Below are positions 32,867 through 44,064 of a stretch of DNA of 64,000 bases, one piece after another. This DNA comes from Roridomyces roridus (Eukaryota > Basidiomycota > Agaricomycetes > Agaricales > Mycenaceae). The notes under the pieces are model-generated. The model ran no database searches. It was not told the origin of the DNA and was given only the letters and a program-made list of their open reading frames with translations. Numbering within the stretch: the first letter of the stretch is position 1; each line of letters starts with the position of its first letter. The stretch covers positions 620,001 through 684,000 of the forward strand of contig JARKIF010000028.1 of assembly GCA_029378245.1 (NCBI GenBank), written 5' to 3'. The position numbers and the translations under genes were made by a program.

Positions 32867-33933
32867 ACATCCCACCATGCAAGGCGCCCCTCGCCTCCAC
32901 TCTCCTGTTCCGAATGGATTTGCCGACTCCTCGCTGGATGGACCACGTCGAACTTGTCGTTCGATCGAGGGAAAGCGATGTCCCACTTCACGGTAAATCC
33001 AGAGTTTGGGTTTAATTGGACCCTCAACTCTCGACGTACCGTAAAGTCGAGAAATCGCTCTCGCTCAATCCTACGACGATTTTGATCGCGTCCTTCCAGA
33101 GGAGAGGTGGCGAGTTGATTTGGAAGGGGAGTGGAGGCGAGACCTGTGTTTGGTGGGGAACGGAATGTATTGCCCAGTGGAAACATCAAGGGAATATGTC
33201 CGTTTGAGTACTCAAATATTGTGTGTTGTCTGGGAGCCTATTGATGTTGCAGATTCCAGCCATTTTCACTTTGGTTGTCGCTGCCAAGCTATATGTGTAC
33301 TGATTAACCACAGTGCGTGCCGAAGTCAGCCGACGAAAGCCGAGAGGCTGCCGAGCCCATCATCACCACGTTCCGATACCAACTTTTCGCTACCGCTACA
33401 TTCACCTGGGATAAAAATAGAAGCTATAGAGAGGGGATAGTCTGGAGCTGAATTCGTGCACAATTATGATCCTGACTCTTGAGGCTCCACCGAATGAATT
33501 GACTGCACATGTGCGGCACGTTCGCGAAGTCTTTGAAATCTGTTTCCAACCTTCCAGTCGGTACTCATGACGTCGTCAGAGTTCCATGTGAAATGGGGTA
33601 TAGGCACCTTTGTCTGCCGAGGCTGAATCGCATGTGGATCGAATTGATCGGTTTCAATTGTGCCACTGTGCCTCAGGAACGGCACTGCGGATTGTTCAGC
33701 TTCAAGTAGGTAATCGACTTACTCTCGCAGTCAGTGGGGGCAGCGCCCAGTCCGATTTGCAAGAGAAACTTCCCAAGACAACCACGGCTCCACCATTATC
33801 GATTAGAACTGGATAATTCTTCTACCACGTTTTACAACCCGCTCCAACGATGTAATCAATTTTTCTGCAGTATATATAACCCGAGTCCTCTTTGGCTTGA
33901 CAACATACCGCTCATCTCTGCTCATCACCCACA
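32867..33933. other. Region between the Copia element and the HAD gene
   Basis: An ATG in good context (CACCATGC, 32876-32878) follows the Copia target site. Joining across the insertion would place it about 55 bases from the TATTTAAAG motif at 27785. I could not build a convincing exon chain from it. Frames around 32980-33210 look partly coding (NPEFGFNWTLNS) but match nothing I know. TATATATAA at 33871 is the likely TATA box of the HAD gene. Confidence 0.35.
33871..33879 (+). promoter_or_regulatory. TATA box of the HAD gene
   Basis: TATATATAA lies about 55 bases before the start codon at 33934, with an AC-rich leader between. Confidence 0.5.
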
Positions 33934-35032
33934 ATGTCTCCCTCCTCGTTCTACGCCGACGCCGTCCTGTTTGACATGGTGCGCACCTCGGCCTCCTCCA
34001 TCAAGGACCTTATCTAACTCCTTGACCTTGCAGGACGGCACCCTCACCGACTCGATCGCCGCTGTCGAAGCCGCGTGGGGCAAAGTCGCCCAAGACATTG
34101 GGCAGGACCCAGCCTACGTGATCGCAGCCACCCACGGCAAACGAGCCATCGACAACCTCGCCGCATTCAAGCCCTCGATCAAGGCGCACGAGATGGATTC
34201 CGAGGTCACCGACTTTGAGGAGACGATCCTCTACTACGCCGACGCTTACAACACTCACGGGCCTGGTTCTCGACGTGGTTCATTCGCCAACACCCCCATC
34301 GACTCGCCGTTGGGCTCGGGCTACTCTACGCCCGCGTTGAGCGCTGGAAGCTCTGCACCCAGCTCTCGCGCCCCCTCGATGGTCCAGTCTCGCCGTCCTT
34401 CCTTTGCCAGCCGGCTCTTCAACATGCTCAGCATGACTGCTCCGCCGCCCGAGTTGGAGGAAGCTATCGCGGAGGAGGACGAAGACGAGGGTGAGCGTGC
34501 CCTTCGTCGGCATGCATTCGAGGCGTGGCAGCTCGAGGCGCAGAGCGTCGATCGTTCTGTCCGCATCCTTCCTGGTGTCAAGCGTGTCATGGATTCGATA
34601 CCTGCCGGGCGTTACGCCGTCGCTACCTCTGGGGCCAAAACTTACGGTGCGTCATCCATCCTCACTCATCTTCCTCTTGCTGATTCTCTTCCAGCTCACG
34701 GCTGCATGACCCGCGTCGGCATTACACCTCCCACCGTGACCATCACCGCCGACGACAAACGCCTCAAAGCCGGCAAACCCGCTCCTGATCCATTCCTCCT
34801 TGCCGCTAAATGCCTGGGATTCCCCGCCGAACGATGCGTCGTATTCGAGGACTCGCCGTCAGGTATTCGCGCAGGCGTCGCTAGCGGGGCGACTGTCATC
34901 GCTGTCTGCACGTCTCATGAGCGGGCGAAGATCGAGGGGTGTGGGGCGCATTATATCGTGAGGGATATGGAGCAGGTGCGCGTCGAGTGGGATGAGGAGA
35001 GTAGGAGGTTGAAGTTTGAGTTGGATTTGTGA
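33934..35032 (+). CDS. HAD-superfamily phosphatase (DOG/GPP-like) with a Ser-rich insert
   Basis: Three exons (33934-33978, 34034-34646, 34695-35032) give 331 residues. Motif I is FDMDGTLTDS, with the nucleophile Asp of the DxD at about residue 14, split by the first intron. Motif II is VATSGAK, motif III Lys lies in LKAGKPAPDPF and motif IV is VVFEDSPSG. This matches the 2-deoxyglucose-6-phosphate/glycerol-3-phosphate phosphatase group, which cleaves small sugar or polyol phosphates in the cytosol. Yeast relatives are about 250 residues. The excess is a Ser/Pro-rich and acidic insertion in the cap region (about residues 90-190) with RRGSF and RRPSF, both perfect PKA-type sites. The exact substrate cannot be told. 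Confidence 0.88.
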
Positions 35033-35114
35033 GAATTGCATAGACTAGAGACTAGACACAGTGGATACCATAATATAGAATTAGAATTCTCACCCGCGCA
35101 TTCAGCCCCATTAC

Positions 35115-36472
35115 TTATTGCAGTTTGCATAAAAGTTGGCACATCAGTGATTTGACCATTTGCCGCGCACCCGGATACTGATCAAAGATTGCCTTGTATC
35201 TCCGCAACCACGGCAGCTACTGCCATGATTTTACTACCCAAATTCGTAGTTTTGGATGCCTGAATTTTTCAGTATAAGAACCCAACAGAATTCAAAACTT
35301 TATTCTGAACCTAAACAAATGGTTCCTGATTTTTCCTGCAAGAACGGACAGCTCGATCCACTTGATTCAAACATGAAAAGGGCCCCAAATAGATCCCCCG
35401 ACAACCTCTCCAAATTGTATATTCATGGGACTAGGATTACGGACAGTAGGAAGAGCCGAGTCGGTCACATCATATGTGTGATCGTCCCGGATACGCGCTA
35501 CGACAGTGGGAGCAGGCAGCAGCCGGAAAAAGGTCCGGGGACAACCCCCACAGGCAACCGATATCGCAGCCCGCGAGGGAGAGGGGTAGGGAGAACAGTG
35601 GTCACGGTGGAGGTAGAATTCAGTCGAGGGTATTGCACGGGATGCAGCTGGGGGTCTCGGCTCAAGAAGCGACGCAGATGCAAGCCACGACGCCTCCTAT
35701 TACACGTTAGGCGGTGGGCCGGTCGTCCAAGGGGATAGTCGCTCGGCCATGGATGACTTGCAGGTGGATACAATAAGTACTATAGCCAGTCAGTGAAAAG
35801 GGCAGAGTGAAGGAGTTAGGTGACGCACCACAATGTCCCAGCGACGGATATGTCTCCCCCAGCCTCGCTCCTGCGTGTATCACCCGATTCCACGTTGTGA
35901 TGCGTCTGAATGCCTGCAGACGTGACTCCTGACTTGGCAAGTGAGAATGTCGACGTTTTCAGTGCGTCGAGAGCGGATTCAACGTTCTTGAGGCTCTGTT
36001 TAAGTTCCATTGACGTCGTCACGTAGCGGCGTCCTTGGGTATGGCTTCTTGATGTGTATAGAGGCAGAAGGGAGAGGAAGAGCCAAGGGAGAGCGGTGTA
36101 TGCGTCAGCACGGATCACCCCTGTGATGCGACCCGCACTGGTGCCGATACCCGTACTGTAAAATATATCTGACCTCGGGAGGCTGTTCAGGAGACTAAAT
36201 TGACCTCTCTTTGTGTTTGAGCCATGTCGATTGAGCGCCGCGTTCTCGCAGGAAAATCTGAGAACTCGGTGTTTAGGTTCAGACAAAAAACTGGATTTCC
36301 ATTGGTCTATTATATGCATAAATTCGGCGCTCGAGAATCATGAATTTAGGTAGTAAAATCATGGCAGTAGCTGCCGTGGTTGCGGAGATACATGGCAATC
36401 TTTGATCAGTATCCGGGTGCGCGGCAAATGATCAAATCACTGATGTGCCAACTTTTATGCAAACTGCAATAA
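35115..36472. mobile_element. Element with long inverted arms (about 1.36 kb)
   Basis: The left end reads TTATTGCAGTTTGCATAAAAG and the right end is its reverse complement. The pairing continues with few mismatches through CGCACCCGGATACTGATC and ACGGCAGCTACTGCCATG. It then diverges but stays recognisable to about 35470 on the left and 36110 on the right: conceptual translations of the two arms share SEPK, FSC-N, SN-KR in the same order. The middle, about 640 bp, has no recognisable transposase. No clear target duplication. It is a foldback-type transposon or an inverted duplication. Confidence 0.75.
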
Positions 36473-36526
36473 CTGTTGCCTAGAACGCCTTGCGGAGGAA
36501 ACGAAAAGCCTAACGGTTCCTCCCCT

Positions 36527-36985
36527 CCTTCCAGATGGCTGACGGTGGGAGAACAGATAAACCATTTCCTGGATATGATATTGTACGTCCGGGAGAACGA
36601 GGAGACGTCGTGCATCAAGATGGTGCATTTTTGTGGGGACGAGGAGGATGGGGAGGGGATTCCATCGGAGCTGGAGGCGAATGCGAAGAGTGAGTAGCAT
36701 TTTTCTTTTGCTGATTCCGACGGCCCCGTAGTTCTGGACGAAGCTTTCCCGGAGATCACTATTGACCTCGTAAGTGCATGTTAGCTTTGGGATTAATTTG
36801 TATCGCAGTGAGGCTGATCATGAAACTCTTCAAATCATCGTACAAGGCGCGTTCACGCCGGTGAATGTCGCGTCGTTGGCACAGAGGTTGCAGATCCGCA
36901 CCGGGTTGATGTTCGTCAGCTGTCCGGGGCCGAGGTCGAGGTATCCCGTGGCGGAGTTTGGGACCAGGGTGATTTCGTTGTGAGT
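36527..36985 (+). pseudogene. Duplicated 3' end of the amino acid transporter gene
   Basis: This stretch matches 16947-17397 of the transporter across exons 6-8 and the intervening introns. It is nearly identical over ILYVRENEETSCIKMVHFC and ends at the same VISL stop. The acceptor before the last exon is lost (CTTCAAATC here, CTGCAGATC in the intact gene). With introns present it is a DNA-level copy. It begins about 55 bases after the end of the inverted-arm element and has no 5' part or promoter. Confidence 0.85.
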
Positions 36986-37258
36986 CACGGAGAGTTGGAC
37001 TGCGACGAATGGAAACGACCTAATGGAAGAAAATGTTGGAATTGTTGGCATTGTCAGTTGAACCTTCTGGAATCTCGTGGACTGATTCAAACATAACCCC
37101 GGTGTGCTCATCTCTTGATACTTGAACACTGCTTGTCGGGCCAGAGTGCTCTCCCGTACTTATCTGGGACCTCATTGAAAATTGATTGAAAGACAAATGA
37201 AAAGTTGAAACAAAATCGTTGGAAATAAGTACACGGTCTCACGAAAAACTCCTCTGGA

Positions 37259-38735
37259 TTACGCCTCCACTAGGGGAAAGGCCAGCGGGTCGATGAACTC
37301 GGAAAATGCGCGAACCACACATTCATGACTGTCGAAAAGTCTCGCTGCCTTCGCCCGGTCAATCCGAGTGCGCCACAGGCGCCGCTTCGCATAAGCCGGG
37401 CTCGCAGGATCCAACAGCTCCCCCAGCTTGACCTTCTCCACATACGGCACCCACGTAACCCTCTGCAAACGCGCCGCACAGAAGCTCGCCTGTTTCGCGT
37501 CGCCGAGGCAGACATGCGCAATAAGCAGGATCGAGAGCGCCATGTAGAGAGTCCGCGAGGCGTGGAGCTTCTCCTTCTCGATGAGGAGGATTTGCTCAAG
37601 GCATTGCTTGACGATGAGGTCGTCAGGGAGGCGAGGGTCGAGGATCCACTGAGCGGGGTTCGGTGCGAGGTTGTTGAGTCTACGACGCCGGGGATCGGAG
37701 GTGCGAGGGTCGAGGCATGCCTCGCATCGGCATACGATGCCGTAAGATTTGAGAGACCATTCGCGCTGGAGCGCAGAGTCGAGGAGCGGGGGATAATTGT
37801 TGGTGAGCTCCTCACCCACCGCGATATCGCGGACAGCAAAGAGCGAGTGCGAAAGTGAAGCTTTGTCAAAGTGGGATTGAGTGTTTGGAGAGCAACTGCA
37901 ATATTCAATCAGTGATGGAAACGAAATACAAGGACGAGAGGCACCTGTGGTTCAGCCGCGAGATCTTCTCCAGAATCGCGCCGTATTGCCCATCCGATCC
38001 CTTCCATTGGCCAGGAGGCCCAGGACGAAGGTTCGAAATGCTGCAGCCGTTGGTCCGAATGCGACCGTGGATTGGACCAGAGCCATCGGTCGTATGCGGT
38101 CTTGCGACGGTGAGCGACATGAAGGCCTCCCGATTTACCGGCCGCATCTGGTCGACAAGGGTCTTCATATGACGCTCGAAATCGTCCAGGCTGTTGAACG
38201 TCGCGGGAACCACGACCCGCCCGTCGCTCTGCGAGGCACCCTCCGCAAATCGTGAATGTGGCAGAGGAAGACTGAGCGTTGTAAGCAGGAGAGCGCGCTC
38301 ACTGAGAATGAAATCGCCCTGCTTGAGGTCCCGCGCGGCAAACAGTCCCATGCCCTTCCCTGGCGACTCCCCGACCCTGTATGTCGCTTCGTTGAGCTGC
38401 GGCCGGAGTGGCTGTGGAAATCCTTGCGTGTTCTGCAGAAGCTCCTTGGTCTCCGGCCAGATGAGGCAGACGGAAACGGGCTCGTCAGGCTTCGCATTCG
38501 GCGGAAGGGTACAGACAATGGGGGCTTGATCCGAGCGAATGCGGTCCCCCAAGTCGAGAGGCTGTCCGTGGATTTCAATGCCTGTGTGGAATTGTGAGCG
38601 GTCTGAAGATGAGCTGCGGCACGCCTTGAACGCACCCCCGGCAATCTTCAAACCGGCCAATGAGTCCTGGATCGTCGGAACTTCGGAGTTTTTGGTCTTG
38701 GATGTATTAGCGTTTTTCAGGAATCCGCGCCGCAT
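37259..38735 (-). CDS. SET-domain protein (candidate lysine methyltransferase)
   Basis: Exon 1 (37945-38735) and exon 2 (37259-37895) flank a 49-nt intron that splits the signature motif. The product is about 475 residues. YRVGESPGKGMGLFAARDLK opens the SET domain, RLNHSCSPN (split by the intron) is the cofactor-binding motif, and DIAVGEELTNNY supplies the Tyr. CRCEAC and further residues form a post-SET cysteine cluster. The SMYD-type MYND finger is absent. Such proteins transfer methyl groups from S-adenosylmethionine to protein lysines; histone or non-histone targets cannot be told. The start at 38733-38735 has CCACC context. The gene lies between two fragments of the transporter 3' end. 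Confidence 0.88.
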
Positions 38736-39035
38736 GGTGGGTGCGTGGAGAGAAGTATCGCTAGTAGGTACTGATCGATGAAAACGGTGTGGATGGTGTG
38801 GATGGTGGCCGACGAGAAAAAGGGCTATCGTGACTGATCGAGGCCAATCAGGGCTGATCGAAGGCAAGGCGTGAGGCGAATCGCACTCCAATCGCCAAAT
38901 GGAGGGGTCGTAGCGGTCGATAAGCAGGGAGCGGCTATCACGCTGGCGGAGAGCCTCCGTGGATGTGGCAGGAAGCAAGAGCTGAGCTAACCTGAAGTGC
39001 GTACACAAGGCCAAGCTACACCACAATGATGACAC

Positions 39036-39146
39036 CGCAGCGTCGTTAACGCGGAGGTTGCAAGGGCTGATGTTCTCTGACAGCTGTTCGGGGACACCGT
39101 CGAGTTATCTCGTGGCGGAGTTTGGGACGAAGGTGATTTCGTTTGC
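39036..39146 (+). pseudogene. Second, degenerate copy of the transporter 3' end
   Basis: About 110 bases match the end of the transporter's last exon. The words GGAGGTTGCA, TGATGTTC and GTGGCGGAGTTTGGGACGA occur in order, followed by GGTGATTTCGTT, with a deletion of about ten bases and several changes. It lies 90 bases from the stop codon of the MYND gene, tail to tail. Confidence 0.75.
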
Positions 39147-39236
39147 AAATTACGACGAGAAAATTGCAAAAACAACGACTTTATACAGCAGACATCAATA
39201 ATATGGTTGCTAAATATTGGAATAACGTACAAAATC

Positions 39237-41359
39237 CTAGTGCATTTCGTTCTTTGCACCAGTTTCACGGATGAGAATATCGATCTTGTCCCTCGTTTCC
39301 CTGCTGCACTGCCAAGCTGGAATCTCGTGGTCGTCTGGAACCTCTGGGAGCATAGACAGCAAGGCATCATGCAGAGCCGAAGTGCGCGTCCGCAACGGCA
39401 GAAGGACGCCCACGGGCTTTTCCGGCGGTGTACGAGGGAGGATGAACACATGCAGGTGGATGCGGCCGCGACTCGCTGCCGCACGGGAGACTAGGTCCGT
39501 CCATTTTGGTCCAAATACATGGAGGCCCGCCGGTGCGTCAGCTTCAGCGACGTCTACGCCGACGCCGAAGTCGCCGTTTCGGTATTGGAAGGTTGTCAAG
39601 TAGACTTTGCCCGGGGCGCGCTGCATGACGGAGAGCGTGGAGAGAAGGATGTCGGGGATGCAGAGCCCGTATGCCTGATGTAGCGTCGTGCGGAAGAAGG
39701 ATTCGTCTCGGGAGTTGAAGGACGAAGGGTGCTCTGTGGAAATATTGAATGCATTTATGCATCCAAACGGAACCACATACCCAGCGAGTGAGTTCGGATA
39801 GCGGCACATGTCTTTCGGTGTCCTCTCCTCCAATCCAGCCGCTGGCACTCCACGGAGCAATAATAGACACTGACGCAGCCAGAGCAGCATTGAAAGTCAG
39901 TTTTAACAGAGGTGACCTCGCACTGGGCAGTGAGTTGAACAAATGTATTGCGGGCATCAGCGTCTTCACATACCTCCACATTATCGCAGGCGCGTCGAGA
40001 AATCCGATTCGGTGATTCATGGGTATGAAGCCTCTGCATCCATTTCCCGACGGTATTTGTAAAACTCATCCAAGAAACCCACGCTGGCGAGCGCTGAAGT
40101 AGCCGAAACTTCCTGATCATACTGCGCTGCACCTCAACAAGAAGAGGAGACAATACGATCAAGACGGAGCGGAAGGGTAAAAACCACCTGAGCAGATCAG
40201 AGATGTACGATTTGAGCTGGTCTGCGGATATGAGCCGCGGATTTTCCATCGCAGAGACAATGAGGTCGAGGAGGCCTGCGCGGAGTGCTTCGAGGAACCA
40301 GCCTCGGCAAGGACCCGGACTGTCACAAATCTTGGCGACCAATACGCGGAAGCCACGGTCCAGTGTACCGTCACGATGGGTGAGTCCATTACTCTGCTTT
40401 TGAAGTATGATGACCAATGCGCGCACGATTCCTGCGCGGAGGAGAAGGTCCGACACCTCAGGCCGAACACTTTCCGTCTGTTCCATCACATGGAGAGCGG
40501 CGGCCATACAATAGAGCGATACCGATTTGTCTTCAGTGGCAAGGTGAGTGACAAAGCGGACAAGGAGCGTCGCAAAATGGGCGAGACTGCCACCGCTTGC
40601 CTGAATAAGATCGTCGAGGTGCTCGGGGTTGGAGACATCGATGCTGTGTTGGAGGAAATGGGCAATTACAAAAAAAAGCCCCGGTCTGGACATCCGGATC
40701 CCAGATGTCGCTTCTGGAGACAAAGACCCATACGCGAGCCACCATGTTCCGAACCCCAAGCTCTGCGTCGATCGTTTTGGCAAAGATTTTGCAATCTCTG
40801 TGGATTCGTCCAAGCAGCAAAATGAGGACGATGGGAGTCTAAGTACGGATGAATGTCAGATACCGGACACGCGTGGCCAACTAGATAGAACCTTGGTGCT
40901 GGAGAATTCTTCCGACGACAGTACCCGTGCCAGCCAATGCTGGTGTCGCATGACGAGCTGAGACCACCCCCACACGCGGGGCCACAGCTCAGGAAAAGTT
41001 TCTTTCGGGAGCTCTTGACTAAGGGAGAGACCCTGTAGAGCGAACAGAACAGGGGGGAAGAAGTCCCGCTGCGCCAGAGTCGGGACGTCCCCCTCGCGCT
41101 TGATCTGCTCCGCCTTCGCCAGATCCAGGTTGGCGTAGAAGATTGGGAGCGTCAGCCGAGCGATTGAGGGAGGTTCCTCGTTGACGACGTGGAGCATCTT
41201 GCTGATATCGTCCGGGGAACCGTTCGCAGCTGCAGAGTCGGATTTCTTGTCGGCGGGTGCTGGGTGTGAGCTGGGATGAGAGACGAAAGAGGAACGTGTA
41301 ATTACCCTGAGGGAAAGCGGAAGGAGATGCAAGTTGGATAGGCTCAGAGAGGGGTGCAT
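39237..41359 (-). CDS. MYND-type zinc-finger protein, one homopolymer frameshift
   Basis: Exons on the minus strand: 41306-41359, 40892-41245, 39974-40838, 39781-39922 and 39237-39733. The N-terminal half is helical (DDISKMLHVVNEEPPSIARL, FALQGLSLSQELPKETFPEL). The finger is CDNVEC, then CCSGCVSVYYCSVECQ and DWRRGHRKTC, with the 51-nt intron 39923-39973 between the first and second cysteine pairs. The C-terminal domain (KVYLTTFQYRNGDFG, IHLHVFILPRTPP) is shared with the fragment at 20021-20450. MYND fingers bind proline-rich protein motifs. Phase works throughout except at an eight-A tract (plus strand, 40670-40677): one base fewer there restores the frame. This is a sequencing error or a fresh lesion. 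Confidence 0.82.
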
Positions 41360-43499
41360 TGTCTGAGATGGACGTAGAAGCCAAGAGGTGGTTTGATAGC
41401 GATCACTCCGCTCAGCGCGTGGCTATGCATCGGGGCTTGGCATCCTGAGTGGACATGCAGTGAGCAGTTGCGACGATAGATGATTTGAGTCTGGTACTTC
41501 AATTTGAAGAGTAACTGTAGCAAACCCTTGGATTTGCCTTGGACTGATACAGATACGTACTCGTTGGATACTCGAGTATTCTCCAGAACAACTGCAAAGG
41601 AAGTCTCAACTTCTCCTCGAGTCCTCAGCGTACACCGACTCCCTCGGCATACTCGGCAACTCTGGAATCCCCGGCGCTCGGAGCCACCCAACTCCCGATT
41701 CCCGACAATGCAGATTGGCCAATCCCGATTCCCGACAATGCAGATTGAAGTCAGCGAGGAGTGGAGAGGGGGGGACGAGGATGCGCTGGGCGACATCGCC
41801 CGCGACGAGCGGCTGGACGAAATCGTTCCCGTTGACTGCACTGCGCGCGGAGGACTTGATGCCGTCGGCACATGGTGAGTCTGCGGTGAGGTGGTCCGGT
41901 ATCCACTGCGTTCCGAGGTGCCGGACATGTGCTGACGGGTTGCGGACCTTAGCCGACCCCTGGAAACCCATGTGCGGCCATCAAATATAGCACAGCATTG
42001 CTGACATGTGCCGACTAGTGTGCAGCCATTTGCCGACTTGGCGTCCACACTTCGTCCACACACCTCCGCCCCTCTGCGCCCTCTCGTCGGCGCCATTGCG
42101 CGAACTCGGAGTGCCTGCTTTGACACATATACTAGACACTTTAAATGGATATTGCTCGACGGTTTCGGTTGATGAAAATCTGCATCTTTTACGGAGACTC
42201 TTCTCACGTCGACCCTGGCCTCGCTTCGCTGGCAACGACTCGGACACCAGCGCCGCCTCCTTCTCCCAACTCCTCCACCACCATTCCCTTCGCTGGTATA
42301 TCAGCCCAAACAACTTGGCATCCGCTTCGCCTCCGTCAGGCTTTCAATACGGTCCAGGCCCACCCTGGCAGGGCGATGTAATAGAGTTTCATACTACATA
42401 GGGCGGGACCACCGTGCGTTGTACATTTCTGCCCTTAGATACAGGCAATTAACACCCTTCCTCAGAGCCGCCACGTCTGAACACGGTTTAGCCACTGCGC
42501 GTGGTCGCCAGACTGGTCCAGACTGGTCCTCGATCTCGAAGTGGCACTCTCGATCCCTTCAGCGGCGACGCCGCTGCCACCCCACTGCAGCCGTTCCATA
42601 CTGCATTTCGGCACCTCCCTCTTGAGCTCATCCTCCGCGCCCGCCGCAGTTTACGCTCCCCCCCAATTTATCACCGACATGGACTACCTTGTGCAGGGAA
42701 CGCAGATGTTTCTGACTCGGAGCGACAACACTCATTGAGTTCAAGCAGCGAGAGAAATTGACTAGAAATGATGAGTCGGTGGATGGCGTTGGCTGCGAAG
42801 GAGTCCTGGGTCGGATGGAAAGGGCTATATTGTGGTGCTAAGTAGACACAATGGTAGTCGATGCGGGATGAATCGTCACACGTGGTCGACGTTGACCGGC
42901 CATCAACTGACAAACCTATGCAAACTTTATTGGCAGATCGACTTGAGATCAACGGATTGTAAGTAAGTACAACACAGTGCGGGCGAAAGCCTAGAAGCAG
43001 AGTCAACCTATGTCTGCGGGATTCTGCACAGGTTCGTGAATTTGTGCGGACATGTGTGTGTGTGGAGCTGTGCGGACTGGGGTCCACACATCCCTGTGCG
43101 GACGGACCCTCGGAACGCAGTGATCAGAGTAAGTCCAAGTCGTAGGAAACGACGGCGCTTGAACGACGGTGACGAGCGGGTTTATGAGGTCCGCGCGATG
43201 GATAAAGCAGTCTGGGGCACCCTAGCGCTCGTGTGCGTCGTTGAGTGGCCAATGCAGGAGGTGTTTCCCGTACCAGTCGACGAGTCTGTTTCCAAGAGAC
43301 GTCTCCTTGAGCACAGACTGCAGATCGACGGCACACGAGAGGCTGAATCGTGTGGAGTTGGGAGCTCTCAGTCGACGAAAAGATGACACTCTGGCTTACC
43401 TCGAGAAATGCTCCCTGACGGAATCGAGAATGGTGAAGGTGTGCCCATCGGCGGCTAATGCTAGAGCTGTATTTGAAACCCACAATGCATGTGCCGATT
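41360..43499. other. Long stretch without a supported gene
   Basis: Large open frames (41344-42207 minus, 42006-42401 plus) lack domains. A tandem duplication of a unit containing CCGATTCCCGACAATGCAGA lies at about 41690-41746. Around 43040-43110 the words TGTGCGGAC and GTCCACAC recur in both orientations and could form a hairpin. No gene is supported. Confidence 0.4.
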
Positions 43500-44064
43500 C
43501 ACAGGGGGCAAATGCCACGGCACTTTGCCTCGTGTGCCAAGGTGGCACTTGCGTGGCACTTGGCGGGTAGTTGGTCAGTAGTTGGACAGTCGGTGGGATT
43601 TTGATCGGTTCCCCGGCTTTCACAACCAGCCGGGCATTACATAATCTAACGGAAGTCATTAGATTGTTGGATAGTCGAAGCCAAAGAGCATTGTTTCATG
43701 GGGCTCTGATGATTCACAAAATTATGGTTAATGACACACAGGCTGTAGTCCTGCTTTTTTCCACATAAATATAAGGGTCCTGGTGCAGGAATCCCCAAGG
43801 ACACCCCCCAATGTCCCCCCAATCATGTCTTAAATTTGTTTAGGGTGCATACCATTGCTATCGAAATTTTACATGAATTTTATACTCCTTCATCGAGGGT
43901 CATAATCACCAAATGTATTGGGCCAGCAAAATGGGAGCAGGGACATGGAATCGAACTCACGCACATCAAGCAAGTCACGGGGCACGTGCTTTTGCTCCCA
44001 CATGGCAACTGCGCGCCAACTACCTCCCAAGCGAAAAAAAGTGCCACGGCTGATGCCCCCTGTG
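43500..44064. mobile_element. Inverted-repeat element, 565 bp, with a tRNA-like promoter inside
   Basis: The left end begins CACAGGGGGCAAATGCCACG and the right end is its near-perfect reverse complement (GTGCCACGGCTGATGCCCCC then TGTG), about 25 bp with few mismatches. On the minus strand, near the right end, an A-box-like TGGCGCGCAGTTG is followed after about 55 bases by GAGTTCGATTCC, a good B box. No transposase frame. It could be a MITE that captured or overlaps a tRNA-derived sequence. Confidence 0.6.

Noticed and set aside
40670..40677. Programmed frameshift in the MYND gene
   Set aside because: No heptamer plus pseudoknot context is visible and such a mechanism is not known for this family; error or lesion is simpler.
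41344..42207. 287-residue minus-strand open frame overlapping the start of the MYND gene
   Set aside because: It has no domain, runs across the MYND first exons in another frame, and includes a tandem DNA repeat translated as CIVGNR twice. It is best read as a chance frame.
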